The notes: a model not told the origin generated them from the sequence alone. A stretch of 64,000 nt of DNA from Paenibacillus sp. NAIST15-1 (GCF_001894745.1 NZ_BBYF01000017.1:62001-126000), one strand, 5' to 3'. Positions 52,899-62,173 are shown, numbered from the stretch's first letter. A program made the numbers and translations.

Positions 52899-54674
52899 AT
52901 GGATAGAGAAATAGAAGGAACGAAGGGGTCATTCGGAAATTGGCGGCAATTTTTACGCGTCATAAATGAGACAAAGCCATCGAAATTGATGTTATTTATT
53001 GCGTTGCTGATGAGTATTGGTTCAACTGCAGTCTCACTGGTAATACCGATGTTTACGAAGGGGATGGTAGACAACTTCTCCATGTCGAAGCTGGATACGA
53101 TGCAGATTGTGGCGCTGGCCGCAGCTTTCATTATTCAGACGGTTGCTTCCGGTTTATCGATATACATGCTGAATCTTATCGGCCAACGGGTTGTAGCTGG
53201 ATTGCGGGATCGATTGTGGAGGAAGCTCCTGATATTGCCCGTATCGTATTATGATGAGAATAAGACTGGTGAGACGGTAAGCCGAATTACGAATGATACC
53301 GGGATTGTGAAAGGGTTCATTACCGAGCATTTATCAAGCTTCTTCACAGGAATCGTTTCCGTGATCGGTTCATTTATCGTATTGCTGTACTTGGACTGGC
53401 AGATGACGGTCATTATGCTAGTTGTCATTCCACTCGCAGCACTGGTTTTACTCCCGCTTGGGAAACAAATGTTCAAAATATCAAAAGGCTTGCAGGATGA
53501 GACAGCGTCCTTCACTGCTGTATTAAGCCAAGTCCTGTCCGAGATTCGTCTCGTGAAAGCATCGAATGCAGAGTCCAGAGAATATGAGAACGGACGCAAG
53601 GGCATCAATAACTTGCTTCGTTTCGGCATTAAAGAGGGTGTCGTTCAGGCGTTGATCGCTCCGATCATGTCCTTTGTATTAATGGTCTTGCTTGTTGTTA
53701 TCATCGGATATGGTGGAATGCGGGTATCCTCAGGCGTGTTGTCTGCGGGTGAGTTGGTTGCCTTCATTTTGTATCTGATTCAGATCGTGATGCCGATGAG
53801 TCAGTTATCGATGTTCTTCACGCAGCTGCAGAAGGCAATTGGAGCAACGGATCATATGATCTCCATCTTCGATGCAGCAGAGGAAGATCATGTACATGGC
53901 AAGCAGGTGGAACAAGCCGATCAATCGATACAAGTGGAGAATGTCCACTTTGCTTATGCTCACGGTGAGCCTATACTAGAGGATGTAAGCTTCACGATTC
54001 CTGCTGGAAAAGTGACGGCAATCGTAGGTCCAAGCGGCGGTGGGAAGACCACACTGTTCTCGCTGTTCGAACGCTTCTATTTGCCAACCTCAGGGGCAAT
54101 TAAGCTTGGAGAGGTGGATATTAACGAGTTCTCTCTCCAGTCTTGGCGGACTCAGATCGGTTATGTGTCACAGGAAAGTCCGCTTATCGATGGAACGATT
54201 CGTGAGAACATCTGCTATGGTATGAATCGTGAAGTGACGAACGAAGAACTGGAACATGCCGCGCAAATGGCATACGCAGACGGCTTCATCCAGGAGCTTG
54301 CTGAAGGGTATGAGACTCCTGTAGGAGAGCGGGGGCTTAAGCTGTCTGGCGGTCAGCGGCAGCGGATTGCCATTGCACGGGCACTGCTGCGCAACCCGCG
54401 TATCTTGATGCTCGATGAGGCAACATCCGCGCTGGACAGCAAATCAGAAATTGTTGTACAGAAGGCATTGAACAATCTGATGCAGGGCCGTACCACGCTC
54501 GTGATTGCACATCGATTGTCTACCGTAGTAGATGCAGATCAAATTTTGTTTGTCGAGAAGGGCCAGCTAACAGGCTGCGGCACCCATGCGACATTGTTCG
54601 AGACGCACGAAATGTACCGTGAATTCGCTGCACAGCAGCTCCGCATTCTGGATGAATCGGAGGAGGCTTGCTAG
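52899..54674 (+). CDS. ABC exporter half-transporter, MsbA/BmrA type
   Basis: The 591-residue protein fuses a six-helix transmembrane domain (residues about 25-315) to one ATPase domain. Walker A is GPSGGGKTT (about 376-384), the Q-loop is [13 protein letters not shown], the signature LSGGQRQR (about 482) and Walker [12 protein letters not shown] (about 505). It should act as a homodimer exporting lipids or drugs. The start ATG follows AAGGAG. A two-component system follows by 27 bp in the same direction and may sense the same stress. Confidence 0.9.
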   Translation: MDREIEGTKGSFGNWRQFLRVINETKPSKLMLFIALLMSIGSTAVSLVIPMFTKGMVDNFSMSKLDTMQIVALAAAFIIQTVASGLSIYMLNLIGQRVVAGLRDRLWRKLLILPVSYYDENKTGETVSRITNDTGIVKGFITEHLSSFFTGIVSVIGSFIVLLYLDWQMTVIMLVVIPLAALVLLPLGKQMFKISKGLQDETASFTAVLSQVLSEIRLVKASNAESREYENGRKGINNLLRFGIKEGVVQALIAPIMSFVLMVLLVVIIGYGGMRVSSGVLSAGELVAFILYLIQIVMPMSQLSMFFTQLQKAIGATDHMISIFDAAEEDHVHGKQVEQADQSIQVENVHFAYAHGEPILEDVSFTIPAGKVTAIVGPSGGGKTTLFSLFERFYLPTSGAIKLGEVDINEFSLQSWRTQIGYVSQESPLIDGTIRENICYGMNREVTNEELEHAAQMAYADGFIQELAEGYETPVGERGLKLSGGQRQRIAIARALLRNPRILMLDEATSALDSKSEIVVQKALNNLMQGRTTLVIAHRLSTVVDADQILFVEKGQLTGCGTHATLFETHEMYREFAAQQLRILDESEEAC

Positions 54675-54701
54675 TAGGAAGAAAGGGGCGGTAATGAGTA
54701 G

Positions 54702-55376
54702 ATGGCAACCATACTCGTCGTTGACGATGATCCACATATTCGCAAGCTAGTCACCGTGTTTTTGCAGAAGGAGGGCTTCAAGACCATTGAAGCCCCTGAT
54801 GGAGTTGAAGCTCTTACCCAGATGGAGAGCAATAAGGCTGACTTGGTTGTGCTCGATATTATGATGCCGAACATGGATGGGTGGGAATTGTGCCGTGAAT
54901 TAAGGGCGCTGTATGATATCCCGCTCCTTATGCTAACCGCTAAGGGCGAGACATCACAGAAGGTCAAAGGGTTCAACCTTGGAACAGACGATTATCTAGT
55001 GAAGCCTTTCGATCCGATGGAGCTTGTCGTTCGCGTCAGGGCGCTGCTCAAGCGGTACCAGATCGCTACATCAAAAATCGCTCAGTTCGGACGTATCGTC
55101 ATGAACCAGCATACATTCGAAGTAACCACTAGCGATGCGACGTTTTCATTGCCTTTGAAGGAATTCGAACTATTATTCAAGCTGGGCGGATATCCAGGTA
55201 AAACCTTTTCCAGGGAACAATTGATAGAGGATATATGGGGGTATGACTACGAGGGTAATGAGCGGACAGTTGACGTGCATATTAATCGCTTGCGGGAGAG
55301 GTTCCCTGAGACTGAACATGGGTTCAAGATCAAGACGATTCGCGGGCTTGGCTATCGGCTAGAGGTACTCGAATGA
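54702..55376 (+). CDS. OmpR family response regulator
   Basis: The 224-residue regulator has a receiver domain (DDDPH acid pocket, phospho-acceptor Asp52 in VVLDIMMPNMDG, Lys in LVKPFDPME) and a winged helix (PLKEFELLFKL, ERTVDVHINRLRERF, IKTIRGLGYRLE). It overlaps the following kinase gene by four bases (ATGA). The overlap fixes the pairing. Confidence 0.92.
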   Translation: MATILVVDDDPHIRKLVTVFLQKEGFKTIEAPDGVEALTQMESNKADLVVLDIMMPNMDGWELCRELRALYDIPLLMLTAKGETSQKVKGFNLGTDDYLVKPFDPMELVVRVRALLKRYQIATSKIAQFGRIVMNQHTFEVTTSDATFSLPLKEFELLFKLGGYPGKTFSREQLIEDIWGYDYEGNERTVDVHINRLRERFPETEHGFKIKTIRGLGYRLEVLE

Positions 55377-56509
55377 CGCTTCGTGAACGGTATGCAGCCT
55401 TTAAGGCGACGAAGATAGGTCGTGTTCTGAAATTCATAACAGGAATGGCAACCATATTATTACTTATCCTGGCATCATGGTCATTATCGTATTTGATTAA
55501 TCCTTACGTCATGAACTGGGTCGGTTGGAAGCAAGACAGCTATTGGGCTTTTCTTGTTCTATGCGTGATGGGACTGCTATTTTTCGTCGCGGTACTTGCA
55601 ATCATATTCCCGTTTGTCCGCGTTAAGCACGTTAAGTTCTACCAATCCATTCTGGATGCGCTGAAGAAAATTTCCCAAGGGGAGTTTAATATCAGTATCC
55701 CGATGTATGAGGATTTCCGCGATGAATACGGATCTCTCGTTGACGGGATTCAACAAATGGCAGACAGCTTAGGGGAAATGGAGCAGATGCGGCAGGAGTT
55801 CATATCGAATGTCTCGCACGAAATTCAGTCACCATTGACCTCGATTCGCGGATTCGCACGTGCCTTACAGAGTGAGGAACTGAGCGAAGAAGAGCGTCTA
55901 AATTATCTTCAAATCATTGAAATGGAGACGATGAGACTATCCAAGCTTAGCGAGAATTTGCTCAAATTAACGTCACTGGAATCGGAGCACCATCCGATGG
56001 AAATGAAGCGCTATCGATTGGATCAGCAGCTTCGTAATATCGCGTTGATCAGCGAACCCCAATGGCTGGAGAAGCGTATCGAATTAGATTTGAATGTAGA
56101 TAAAATGGAGATTTCAGCGGATGAAGAGATGCTGAGTCAAGTATGGATGAACCTTGTGCATAATGCGATTAAGTTCACGCCTGAAGGTGGGGCTATTCAT
56201 ATCGAGGCGCGCATGTCTAATGGAACGGTTGAAGTGTGCATTAGCGATAGTGGGATTGGGATTGATGAGGAGCATATTCCGCATTTATTTGAGCGGTTCT
56301 TCAAGGCAGATGTGTCTCGCAATCGTACCATTGCTGGTAATGGGTTGGGGCTGTCTATTGTGCAGAAGATCGTCCAGCTTCACTCTGGAGATATCCAAGT
56401 GTCAAGTAGGAAGGGAGAAGGGTCAACCTTCTGTGTGAAGCTTCCCTTAGACCCAAATGCGGCTGAATCATCTATTTTAGAAGCAGGAAGCGCCGGTTTA
56501 CGTAAGTAG
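55373..56509 (+). CDS. Sensor histidine kinase
   Basis: The 378-residue kinase has two membrane segments (about 22-42 and 59-80) separated by only about 16 residues, so it probably senses within the membrane or through a partner. HAMP, HisKA with phospho-acceptor His149 in NVSHEIQSPLTSIRGFA, and HATPase boxes (NLVHNAIKFTPEGG, ISDSGIGID, GNGLGLSI) follow. The short loop and adjacent exporter resemble intramembrane-sensing kinases tied to ABC transporters. Confidence 0.9.
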   Translation: MTLRERYAAFKATKIGRVLKFITGMATILLLILASWSLSYLINPYVMNWVGWKQDSYWAFLVLCVMGLLFFVAVLAIIFPFVRVKHVKFYQSILDALKKISQGEFNISIPMYEDFRDEYGSLVDGIQQMADSLGEMEQMRQEFISNVSHEIQSPLTSIRGFARALQSEELSEEERLNYLQIIEMETMRLSKLSENLLKLTSLESEHHPMEMKRYRLDQQLRNIALISEPQWLEKRIELDLNVDKMEISADEEMLSQVWMNLVHNAIKFTPEGGAIHIEARMSNGTVEVCISDSGIGIDEEHIPHLFERFFKADVSRNRTIAGNGLGLSIVQKIVQLHSGDIQVSSRKGEGSTFCVKLPLDPNAAESSILEAGSAGLRK

Positions 56510-56528
56510 CGTGAGCGGCGCTTTTTTA
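56488..56528 (+). terminator. Terminator after the histidine kinase
   Basis: AAGCGCCG pairs with CGGCGCTT around a 20-base loop that spans the kinase stop codon, followed by TTTT. Confidence 0.8.
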
Positions 56529-56534
56529 ATAGGT

Positions 56535-57050
56535 TCAGTTTTTCTTTCTTGGAATGGATAAGGTGCTCCATTTCTCGGACTTCAATTCCTTGGCAGCGTA
56601 CACAATTTGACCGACATGATAGGCGTAATGAGACATCTGGCGCTCGATGGCCTCCATGACAGTGTGCGGCTGCTGTCGGATCGTCACCGTCTTGGTAAGA
56701 TCGTCTACGGTCAGCGATTGAAGGGTGTCCAGAAACACCTTCCATCCCTGGTTCCACACATCAAGGAGCATCTCACGACTCGTTATGTTGTCCTCGAATT
56801 CTTCATCTCGATTGCGATCGTCCTTCTCGCCGTCTGTAGTGAGAAAGTCGATCCAGCGTGAGATCATATTGCCGCTCATATGCTTTACGATGACCGCGAT
56901 GCTGTTCGAGTCCACATTGTAAGACCAGTTCCACTCTTCGTCCTCTAATTGTTCAAACGTTCGTTCACCCATCTTCTTCAATTCTACGAATTTCTCATTC
57001 ACGACATGCAAATAATGATGGGCGATCTGGCTTTCCGTTTGCAACCCCAT
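56535..57050 (-). CDS. DinB/DUF1572 family protein
   Basis: The 171-residue helical protein has the four-helix DinB fold: a metal-binding His in IVKHMSGNMISRWIDFL (near residue 55) and the distal pair in MSHYAYHVGQIVYAAKEL (near residues 140-156). DinB-like proteins are metal-dependent thiol transferases or have unknown roles. The start at 57050 is chosen because GAGGAGG lies nine bases upstream; the ATG at 57059 abuts that site. Confidence 0.8.
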   Translation of the reverse strand: MGLQTESQIAHHYLHVVNEKFVELKKMGERTFEQLEDEEWNWSYNVDSNSIAVIVKHMSGNMISRWIDFLTTDGEKDDRNRDEEFEDNITSREMLLDVWNQGWKVFLDTLQSLTVDDLTKTVTIRQQPHTVMEAIERQMSHYAYHVGQIVYAAKELKSEKWSTLSIPRKKN

Positions 57051-57490
57051 AGGAATCATCCTCCTCGAATGAACATCGTTACTATTCGCCTACGGATCAA
57101 CACGAAATAATGAGTAGTATAGCAGCTTCCTCATGATGGTAATGATACTTCGTATTATGCAATGAATATGCACTGTGGGCAATGGCACTGTGCAAATTTT
57201 TGTATGGACAAAAAAGGGGATCTTGAATTGATTGAACATTACTACCAGGAAGAATACCTAGATCCGATCAACTATAACCTTGAATTTGGGGGCGAGACAC
57301 GCAAATATCGCACCGTAAGAAAGAGAATAAACGAATGCATCGAATGCTTTTAATAAGAATTTTATATTTGTTTTCGTTCCAATAAATTGCAGTTTAGATA
57401 AATATGGTGAAATATTGATCATAAGTATAAGTGGTTTAATTTTTTTTGGGGAGGAGGATTTCATCCAAAATCTAAAAAGGAGGTGTAACA
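57051..57490 (+). other. Intergenic region before the sugar dehydrogenase gene
   Basis: The 440-bp divergent region shows no supported gene. A 63-codon frame at 57162 lacks a ribosome site and any family match. A direct repeat GCACTGTG (57170 and 57186) is present. The AT-rich end should hold the sugar dehydrogenase promoter. Confidence 0.35.
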
Positions 57491-59752
57491 ATGAATGCAC
57501 GAAACAAAATGATGGCTTTGAGTCTCTGCTTTTGTATGCTGCTCGCTTTATTACCTACATTAGGTTTTGCCGAGGCAGGGTTTGATGTCGCAGCTATAGC
57601 AGGAGCTATACCGAATCCGTGGAAGCAACAAAATATCGGTTCTCCTGCATTAACGGGCAGCGCTTCTTATGATCCAGGGGGTGATCAATTTACCGTAAGC
57701 GGTGCTGGCACAGACATCTGGGGCAAATCAGATCAGTTCAATTACCTCTATCAACCCTGGACAGGAGATGGCGCTATCATTGCCCTTGTCTCTTCTCAGA
57801 CCAATACACACGATTTTGCGAAGGCAGGAATTATGATAAGGGAAACGTTGAATGCCAACTCCAAGCATGTCGATTTGCTATTGACGCCTTCCAACGGGTT
57901 CACGTTCCAGTACCGGACTGAGACGGGCGGAGCATCTCAGAGTGTTAAAATTGCTTCGACGAGTCCGGCCTGGGTAAAGCTTGAACGCAAAGGCAATGTG
58001 ATCAAAGGATATGTATCCAACAACGGGTTGAACTGGGGCGATCTGGGCAACTTGACTATTAATATGAATGCTTCGTTGTATGTAGGATTGGCTGTCACCA
58101 GCCATAATGTATCCAGCCTAAGCACGGCCACCTTTGACAAGGTAAAAATCAATGCCACCGGTGATGTATTCCCGCCTACAGAACCAACAAATCTACAAGC
58201 AAACCAAGTAACGGATACAACTGTGAACATATCTTGGACTGCATCGCTGGATGATGTTGGCGTGAAGGGCTATGACTTATACAAAGATAATGTCCTGACG
58301 CAAGCGAATGTCAAGGATACTAGCTACACCTTTACCGGATTAACGCCGGATACCACCTATCAATTTACAGTCAAAGCCAAAGATGCGGCAGGAAATATAT
58401 CCAATGCCAGCAGCCCTCTCACCGTAAAAACGACAAACCAAACCGACACGCAGGCCCCAACTGCTCCGACAGGACTTGTAAGCCCGAGCAAAACATCTTC
58501 GTCAGTCAATCTGAGCTGGACGGCATCTACAGATAACGTAAGCGTCTATGCGTACGACATTTATAAAAATGGCACACTCGCCGGAAACACGGCTGCGACA
58601 TCTTTTAATGTAACAGGACTTACGGCAAATACCTCGTATACCTTCACCGTAAAAGCAAGGGACTTAGCAGGGAATAGTTCAGCAGCTAGCGATTCGTTGT
58701 CTGTCAAAACCAGCCCTGCCTCTTCCGATCCTTATACGCCAGAGGTTGTTGCTAACAACTTGGAAACACCATGGGCTGTTGATTTTGCACCGGATGGGCG
58801 GATATTCTTCACCGAACGTAATAGCGGCAGGGTTCGTGTCATTGTGAACGGGAAGTTGAAATCCACGCCAGTCATTACGCTGGGCTCGCCTTTCTACTAC
58901 ATGCCTAAGAGCGAAGGCGGCTTATTGGGCCTGGTTCTCGATCCTAATTTCACCACCAATCACTACATGTATATCTACCATTCCTACAAAACATCAGACA
59001 ACAAAGTTGCCAATCAGGTCGTTCGGCTTAAAGAGAATAACAACATCGCTACAGTAGATAAAGTCCTTATTACGAATCTTCCGGGTGCGGTCTATCACAA
59101 TGGCGGCCGACTGAAAATAGGTCCCGACAAGAAGCTGTATTTCGCAGATGGCAATTATGGCAACAAAGACGATACACTTACTTACCTTGGAGGGAAAATA
59201 TTCCGTCTGAATTTAGACGGCACCATTCCGAGTGATAATCCGTTTGCCTCTTCTCGAATTTATAGCCGTGGACACCGGAATCCTCAAGGATTAGCATGGC
59301 AGCCTGGAACGAATCGTCTCTTTGCATCGGAGCACGGTGAATTCTCTAAAGATGAGATTAACTACATTCAACTCGGTAACAATTACGGTTGGCCTAAATA
59401 TGAGGGGGGGAATCAGAATCAACCAGGTATTACGCCTCCGCTCATTTATGCGAATGGCACAACCTGGGCGCCTTCAGGTATCACTTTTGTAACTCAAGGG
59501 CCGTGGGCAGGAAATCTGCTTGTTACCAATTTAAAAGGCAAACAGATCATTCGCATGATCATTGGAGAGCAGAACGGTCAACCGACGATCAAGAGCAGTG
59601 ATCTTACTTACTTGTTCGTGAATAAATACGGACGCATTCGCGACATTGTCGAAGCGCCAGACGGATCACTCTATTTCGTCACCAGTAACAATGGCGATAA
59701 AAACGGTGACGGCACCCCGGATAAGCTTATTCGATTGGCACCTAATTTCTAG
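57491..59752 (+). CDS. Secreted PQQ-type sugar dehydrogenase with Fn3 modules
   Basis: The 753-residue protein has a signal peptide (ending LGFAEA) and a beta-sandwich of about 180 residues (DUF1349/laminin-G-like, with FAKAGIMIRETLNANSKHVD). Two fibronectin type III modules (about 228-320 and 325-410) and a C-terminal six-bladed propeller follow. The propeller carries the soluble aldose dehydrogenase signatures ETPWAVDFAPDGRIFFTER, YHNGGRLKIGPD (catalytic His near 536) and GHRNPQGLAW. These enzymes oxidise sugars with PQQ as cofactor. The start follows AAAGGAGG. Whether the host makes PQQ cannot be seen here. Confidence 0.9.
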   Translation: MNARNKMMALSLCFCMLLALLPTLGFAEAGFDVAAIAGAIPNPWKQQNIGSPALTGSASYDPGGDQFTVSGAGTDIWGKSDQFNYLYQPWTGDGAIIALVSSQTNTHDFAKAGIMIRETLNANSKHVDLLLTPSNGFTFQYRTETGGASQSVKIASTSPAWVKLERKGNVIKGYVSNNGLNWGDLGNLTINMNASLYVGLAVTSHNVSSLSTATFDKVKINATGDVFPPTEPTNLQANQVTDTTVNISWTASLDDVGVKGYDLYKDNVLTQANVKDTSYTFTGLTPDTTYQFTVKAKDAAGNISNASSPLTVKTTNQTDTQAPTAPTGLVSPSKTSSSVNLSWTASTDNVSVYAYDIYKNGTLAGNTAATSFNVTGLTANTSYTFTVKARDLAGNSSAASDSLSVKTSPASSDPYTPEVVANNLETPWAVDFAPDGRIFFTERNSGRVRVIVNGKLKSTPVITLGSPFYYMPKSEGGLLGLVLDPNFTTNHYMYIYHSYKTSDNKVANQVVRLKENNNIATVDKVLITNLPGAVYHNGGRLKIGPDKKLYFADGNYGNKDDTLTYLGGKIFRLNLDGTIPSDNPFASSRIYSRGHRNPQGLAWQPGTNRLFASEHGEFSKDEINYIQLGNNYGWPKYEGGNQNQPGITPPLIYANGTTWAPSGITFVTQGPWAGNLLVTNLKGKQIIRMIIGEQNGQPTIKSSDLTYLFVNKYGRIRDIVEAPDGSLYFVTSNNGDKNGDGTPDKLIRLAPNF

Positions 59753-59889
59753 CGAATATGAATGTATACGACTTGGTCTGTTTAAGCTTCTAGATTAAGA
59801 ATAGACCTCCTATAAAGTAGGGGGTCTATTCTGACTGGCGATATTAAGGATTTCTTCAATGAACCAAGAGAAGTAACATCTGCTGAGAT

Positions 59890-60061
59890 TTAATTTGACG
59901 CATGAAATTTTTAATTGAAACCTATTATGAAATTCGTAAGCAAGTTGGTGAGAACTTCCCAATTGGGTTAAAACTAAATTACTGGTTCGTTGCACAAAAC
60001 CAACATCTCTAGCGAGATCTCGTAAGGTATTTGGAGATAAAATACTTTGAAAATGGTTAAA
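59890..60061 (-). pseudogene. IS4-family transposase N-terminal relic
   Basis: On the minus strand a frame without start codon reads QSILSPNTLRDLARDVGFVQ, then RTSNLVLTQLG. This resembles the first 40 residues of IS231/IS4-type transposases (LAxxxGFVxR). After that the resemblance fades. No terminal repeats are seen. Confidence 0.4.
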
Positions 60062-60073
60062 TTAATAACTGAC

Positions 60074-60136
60074 TGAACTTAATTCAATAAAACTTGACTG
60101 AATTAAGTTCAGTCGTATATGATTGAATCAGATTCA
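60074..60136. promoter_or_regulatory. Three 13-bp operators spaced exactly 25 bp apart
   Basis: TGAACTTAATTCA (60074-60086), TGAATTAAGTTCA (60099-60111) and TGAATCAGATTCA (60124-60136) share the inverted ends TGAA and TTCA and start at exact 25-bp steps. The first two are also reverse complements of each other, giving a perfect 15-bp inverted repeat. The middle box lies between the -35 and -10, and the third near the start of transcription. Autoregulation by the TetR protein encoded 29 bp downstream is the natural reading. Confidence 0.75.
60094..60123 (+). promoter_or_regulatory. Promoter of the TetR-cargo unit
   Basis: TTGACT (60094-60099) and TATGAT (60118-60123) are separated by 18 bp and resemble a sigma-A promoter. 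Operator 2 occupies the spacer, so binding should block RNA polymerase. Confidence 0.6.
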
Positions 60137-60164
60137 GTTAAAAAAATAATGCGGTAGGGGATAA

Positions 60165-60755
60165 ATGATGAAAAGAATATCAAAAGAAGCTGATGTAAGG
60201 CGTCAAGAGTTAATGGATATTGGTTTTGATCTTTATATGAAAAACGGTATGGGAGGATTTAGCATAAAGGATGTTGTTAATCATGCAGGTGTAGCAACAG
60301 GCTTATTTTATTATTACTTTAAATCTAAAGAAGAATTTGTCGATGAGATTTTAAATGATTTCATTGTGAAAAATATAGAAATAATTCAGCAAATACTTAC
60401 TTCGAATGAATTGCTAGTTATGCAAAAAATGAAATATTCCCTAGATATATTTTGGAAATTTGTTGAAAAACTAGCGCCATACAAAGATGCGAGTTCATTT
60501 CAAACGGAACAACATTACCTACTTGAGCAAAAAATATTTATGCAATTACGTCCGCTCATTAAACAGGTCATTGAGGATGGAGTAAAAACAGGAGTTTTTC
60601 ACACTGACAACTCATTTCTAACTTCTGGATTTATTTTATATGGTCTTAGTAGTATTGCCCATTCAGAGATAGATTTAACTCTGAATACAAAAAAAGAGAT
60701 GGTCAATCTAATATTAACCACACTAAAATACGATCAAAAAGAAGAAAAAATCTAA
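60165..60755 (+). CDS. TetR family repressor
   Basis: The 196-residue protein has an N-terminal TetR helix-turn-helix (ELMDIGFDLYMKNGMGGFSIKDVVNHAGVATGLFYYYFKSKEEFVDEI, residues 15-60) and an all-helical ligand domain. Codon use is much more AT-rich than in the flanking genes, as for the next gene, which points to acquisition from a low-GC relative. Three operator boxes precede it. It lies 78 bp before the unknown gene at 60834 with no terminator between them, so the two probably form one unit. Confidence 0.85.
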   Translation: MMKRISKEADVRRQELMDIGFDLYMKNGMGGFSIKDVVNHAGVATGLFYYYFKSKEEFVDEILNDFIVKNIEIIQQILTSNELLVMQKMKYSLDIFWKFVEKLAPYKDASSFQTEQHYLLEQKIFMQLRPLIKQVIEDGVKTGVFHTDNSFLTSGFILYGLSSIAHSEIDLTLNTKKEMVNLILTTLKYDQKEEKI

Positions 60756-60833
60756 AATTACATCATGGTAAATGAATAAGATTGAAAAACAATCATTGGA
60801 AAAACAATTGAAGAAGAATACAGGGGGATTAAT

Positions 60834-61562
60834 ATGAAAATTTATATTGACGGAAATAATATTTCGCAGGAACAACTTACAAAATGGAAAAAAGAACGTA
60901 TTAAGAAAGTTTTCCATACATTAGGACATAAAGAATCTGAAATACAAGATATAGACGACATAATAAAAAAACTAACAGAACTAAAGTTGAAATATTCATA
61001 CAATGAAATGTACGATAAGTTGAAATCTAAACTTAGATTGAGCGAAATAGGTATGCGTATCAGTACAGTTTTATCTGGCGGTAAGCGAAAATTTTCAAAA
61101 ACAAGTATCTATTTAGATGGGATTACGGCAGAAGAAGCTATAAATGGAATTGATAGTTTAATGCTTGAACAATCACGTGAAAATAATCAAGTGAATTTAT
61201 CGGCTTGTCCTGATCACTATGTACTAAGACCCTGTGGGAAAAATGAATTAGAGGTTATCGAAACTACTGGTAATTCTCCATTCCCAGTTCAATTTTTCAT
61301 TGTTTATGGTGATGAAACGGGATTGAAAACACCTAGAGATAACTCTTATCAATACCAATCAACAGGTGTTGCACGCATGAAAAACGGTACTATTATTGGG
61401 GGAGTTCGACATCAATTTAAAGATACTAATACTGGGATAGAAGTAAGTCTAGTGGTTGAATTCCCAGCACTTTGTCCTAATAGCCTTATTAAATCGCATC
61501 AAATGCATTTAGCCTGTGAGTTTTCTTATTGGTTACAATGGATAACAGGTCAAAAAAAATAA
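60834..61562 (+). CDS. Unknown protein controlled by the TetR repressor
   Basis: The 242-residue protein has no signal peptide or membrane segment. The first 70 residues are charged and helical (SQEQLTKWKKERIKKVFHTLGHKESEI). The rest looks like a compact alpha/beta domain (CPDHYVLRPCGKNELEVIETTGNSPFPVQFFIVYGDET, ATGVARMKNG-like and VEFPALCPNSLIKSHQMHLACEFSYWLQW). The C-terminal part has several Cys and His residues (CPDHY, LRPCG, ALCPN, SHQMHLACEF). It is AT-rich like its TetR neighbour. The start ATG follows AGGGGGA. I do not recognise the family. Confidence 0.6.
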   Translation: MKIYIDGNNISQEQLTKWKKERIKKVFHTLGHKESEIQDIDDIIKKLTELKLKYSYNEMYDKLKSKLRLSEIGMRISTVLSGGKRKFSKTSIYLDGITAEEAINGIDSLMLEQSRENNQVNLSACPDHYVLRPCGKNELEVIETTGNSPFPVQFFIVYGDETGLKTPRDNSYQYQSTGVARMKNGTIIGGVRHQFKDTNTGIEVSLVVEFPALCPNSLIKSHQMHLACEFSYWLQWITGQKK

Positions 61563-61938
61563 TTTTTCTCGAAAAATACCCAAATTATGGAAAGTATATT
61601 GTTATGGTTTCTAATCTCAAAGAATGATCATATCATCTTTTTGGTAGGAAAAAGTTAATGAAAAAAGCCGAGAAACCGAACATGGTTGCGATCATGTAAA
61701 TCACGAATCCAAGTATAACACCAAGAAGCGAAATGACTCCAGCTGTGCGACCTTGCGAAATAGTACGAGAAATTAAGAGTTTTTATTTTTCAGTCCATTA
61801 CTTAATTTTATTTCCATAGAAGAGACAAAAGCAGAACTTAGGCGTATAGTTATGTAGAAAGGAATCGTTGTAGCTATTCCTTGTGGAACAATGTTGCGAA
61901 CGAGCAAGTACGAGAATGATGTGGTGGTGGATAGGTAG
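61563..61938 (+). other. Intergenic stretch with a LysE relic
   Basis: The 376-bp stretch contains a decayed LysE-family fragment on the minus strand (61633-61779) and otherwise no supported gene. Confidence 0.45.
61633..61779 (-). pseudogene. LysE/RhtB family exporter fragment
   Basis: The minus strand encodes LISRTISQGRTAGVISLLG, then VILGFVIYMIATMFGFSA, which matches the first two membrane helices of LysE-type amino acid exporters. A stop then follows (FFLPKR). The start and the remaining four helices are absent. Its right edge meets an AT-rich sequence. Confidence 0.55.
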
Positions 61939-62163
61939 ATGGATCGACGAATAAAGCGACGCCTGTGCGCCTTACTGATTTGTTGTATTGCGTGCTGTAT
62001 AGCCGTCATCGTATTTCTGATCCAATTGAAGGGGAATAAGGATTCTAACTATATGGGAACGACTTTGTTCGCAGCAATGCTGTCACTCTTTTTTATAGTT
62101 GGCAACACGGCAGTGCTAATCAGTCTGCTTGCGCAGCGTCGGGCTAAGAGGAAAATACAATAG
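61939..62163 (+). CDS. Small two-helix membrane protein
   Basis: The 74-residue protein has basic ends (MDRRIKRR and RRAKRKIQ) and two hydrophobic segments (LCALLICCIACCIAVIVFLI and TTLFAAMLSLFFIVGNTAVLISLL). A GGATAGG sequence precedes the ATG and a strong terminator follows, which support a real gene. No family is recognised. Confidence 0.5.
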   Translation: MDRRIKRRLCALLICCIACCIAVIVFLIQLKGNKDSNYMGTTLFAAMLSLFFIVGNTAVLISLLAQRRAKRKIQ

Positions 62164-62173
62164 TACGTAGGCA

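Larger units (their letters stand above)
59753..60164 (+). other. Junction region with IS4 relic and operators
   Basis: The 412-bp stretch contains a hairpin (59798-59832, AGAATAGACC with GGTCTATTCT, no T run), a relic of an IS4-family transposase on the minus strand, and the operator/promoter region of the TetR gene. Confidence 0.5.

Noticed and set aside
57162-57353. 63-codon frame in the gap before the sugar dehydrogenase gene
   Set aside because: It has no ribosome site, no family resemblance and a start inside a repetitive stretch.
61773-62009. 78-codon minus-strand frame over the LysE relic and the small membrane gene
   Set aside because: The plus-strand small membrane protein is better supported, and this frame shows no domain.
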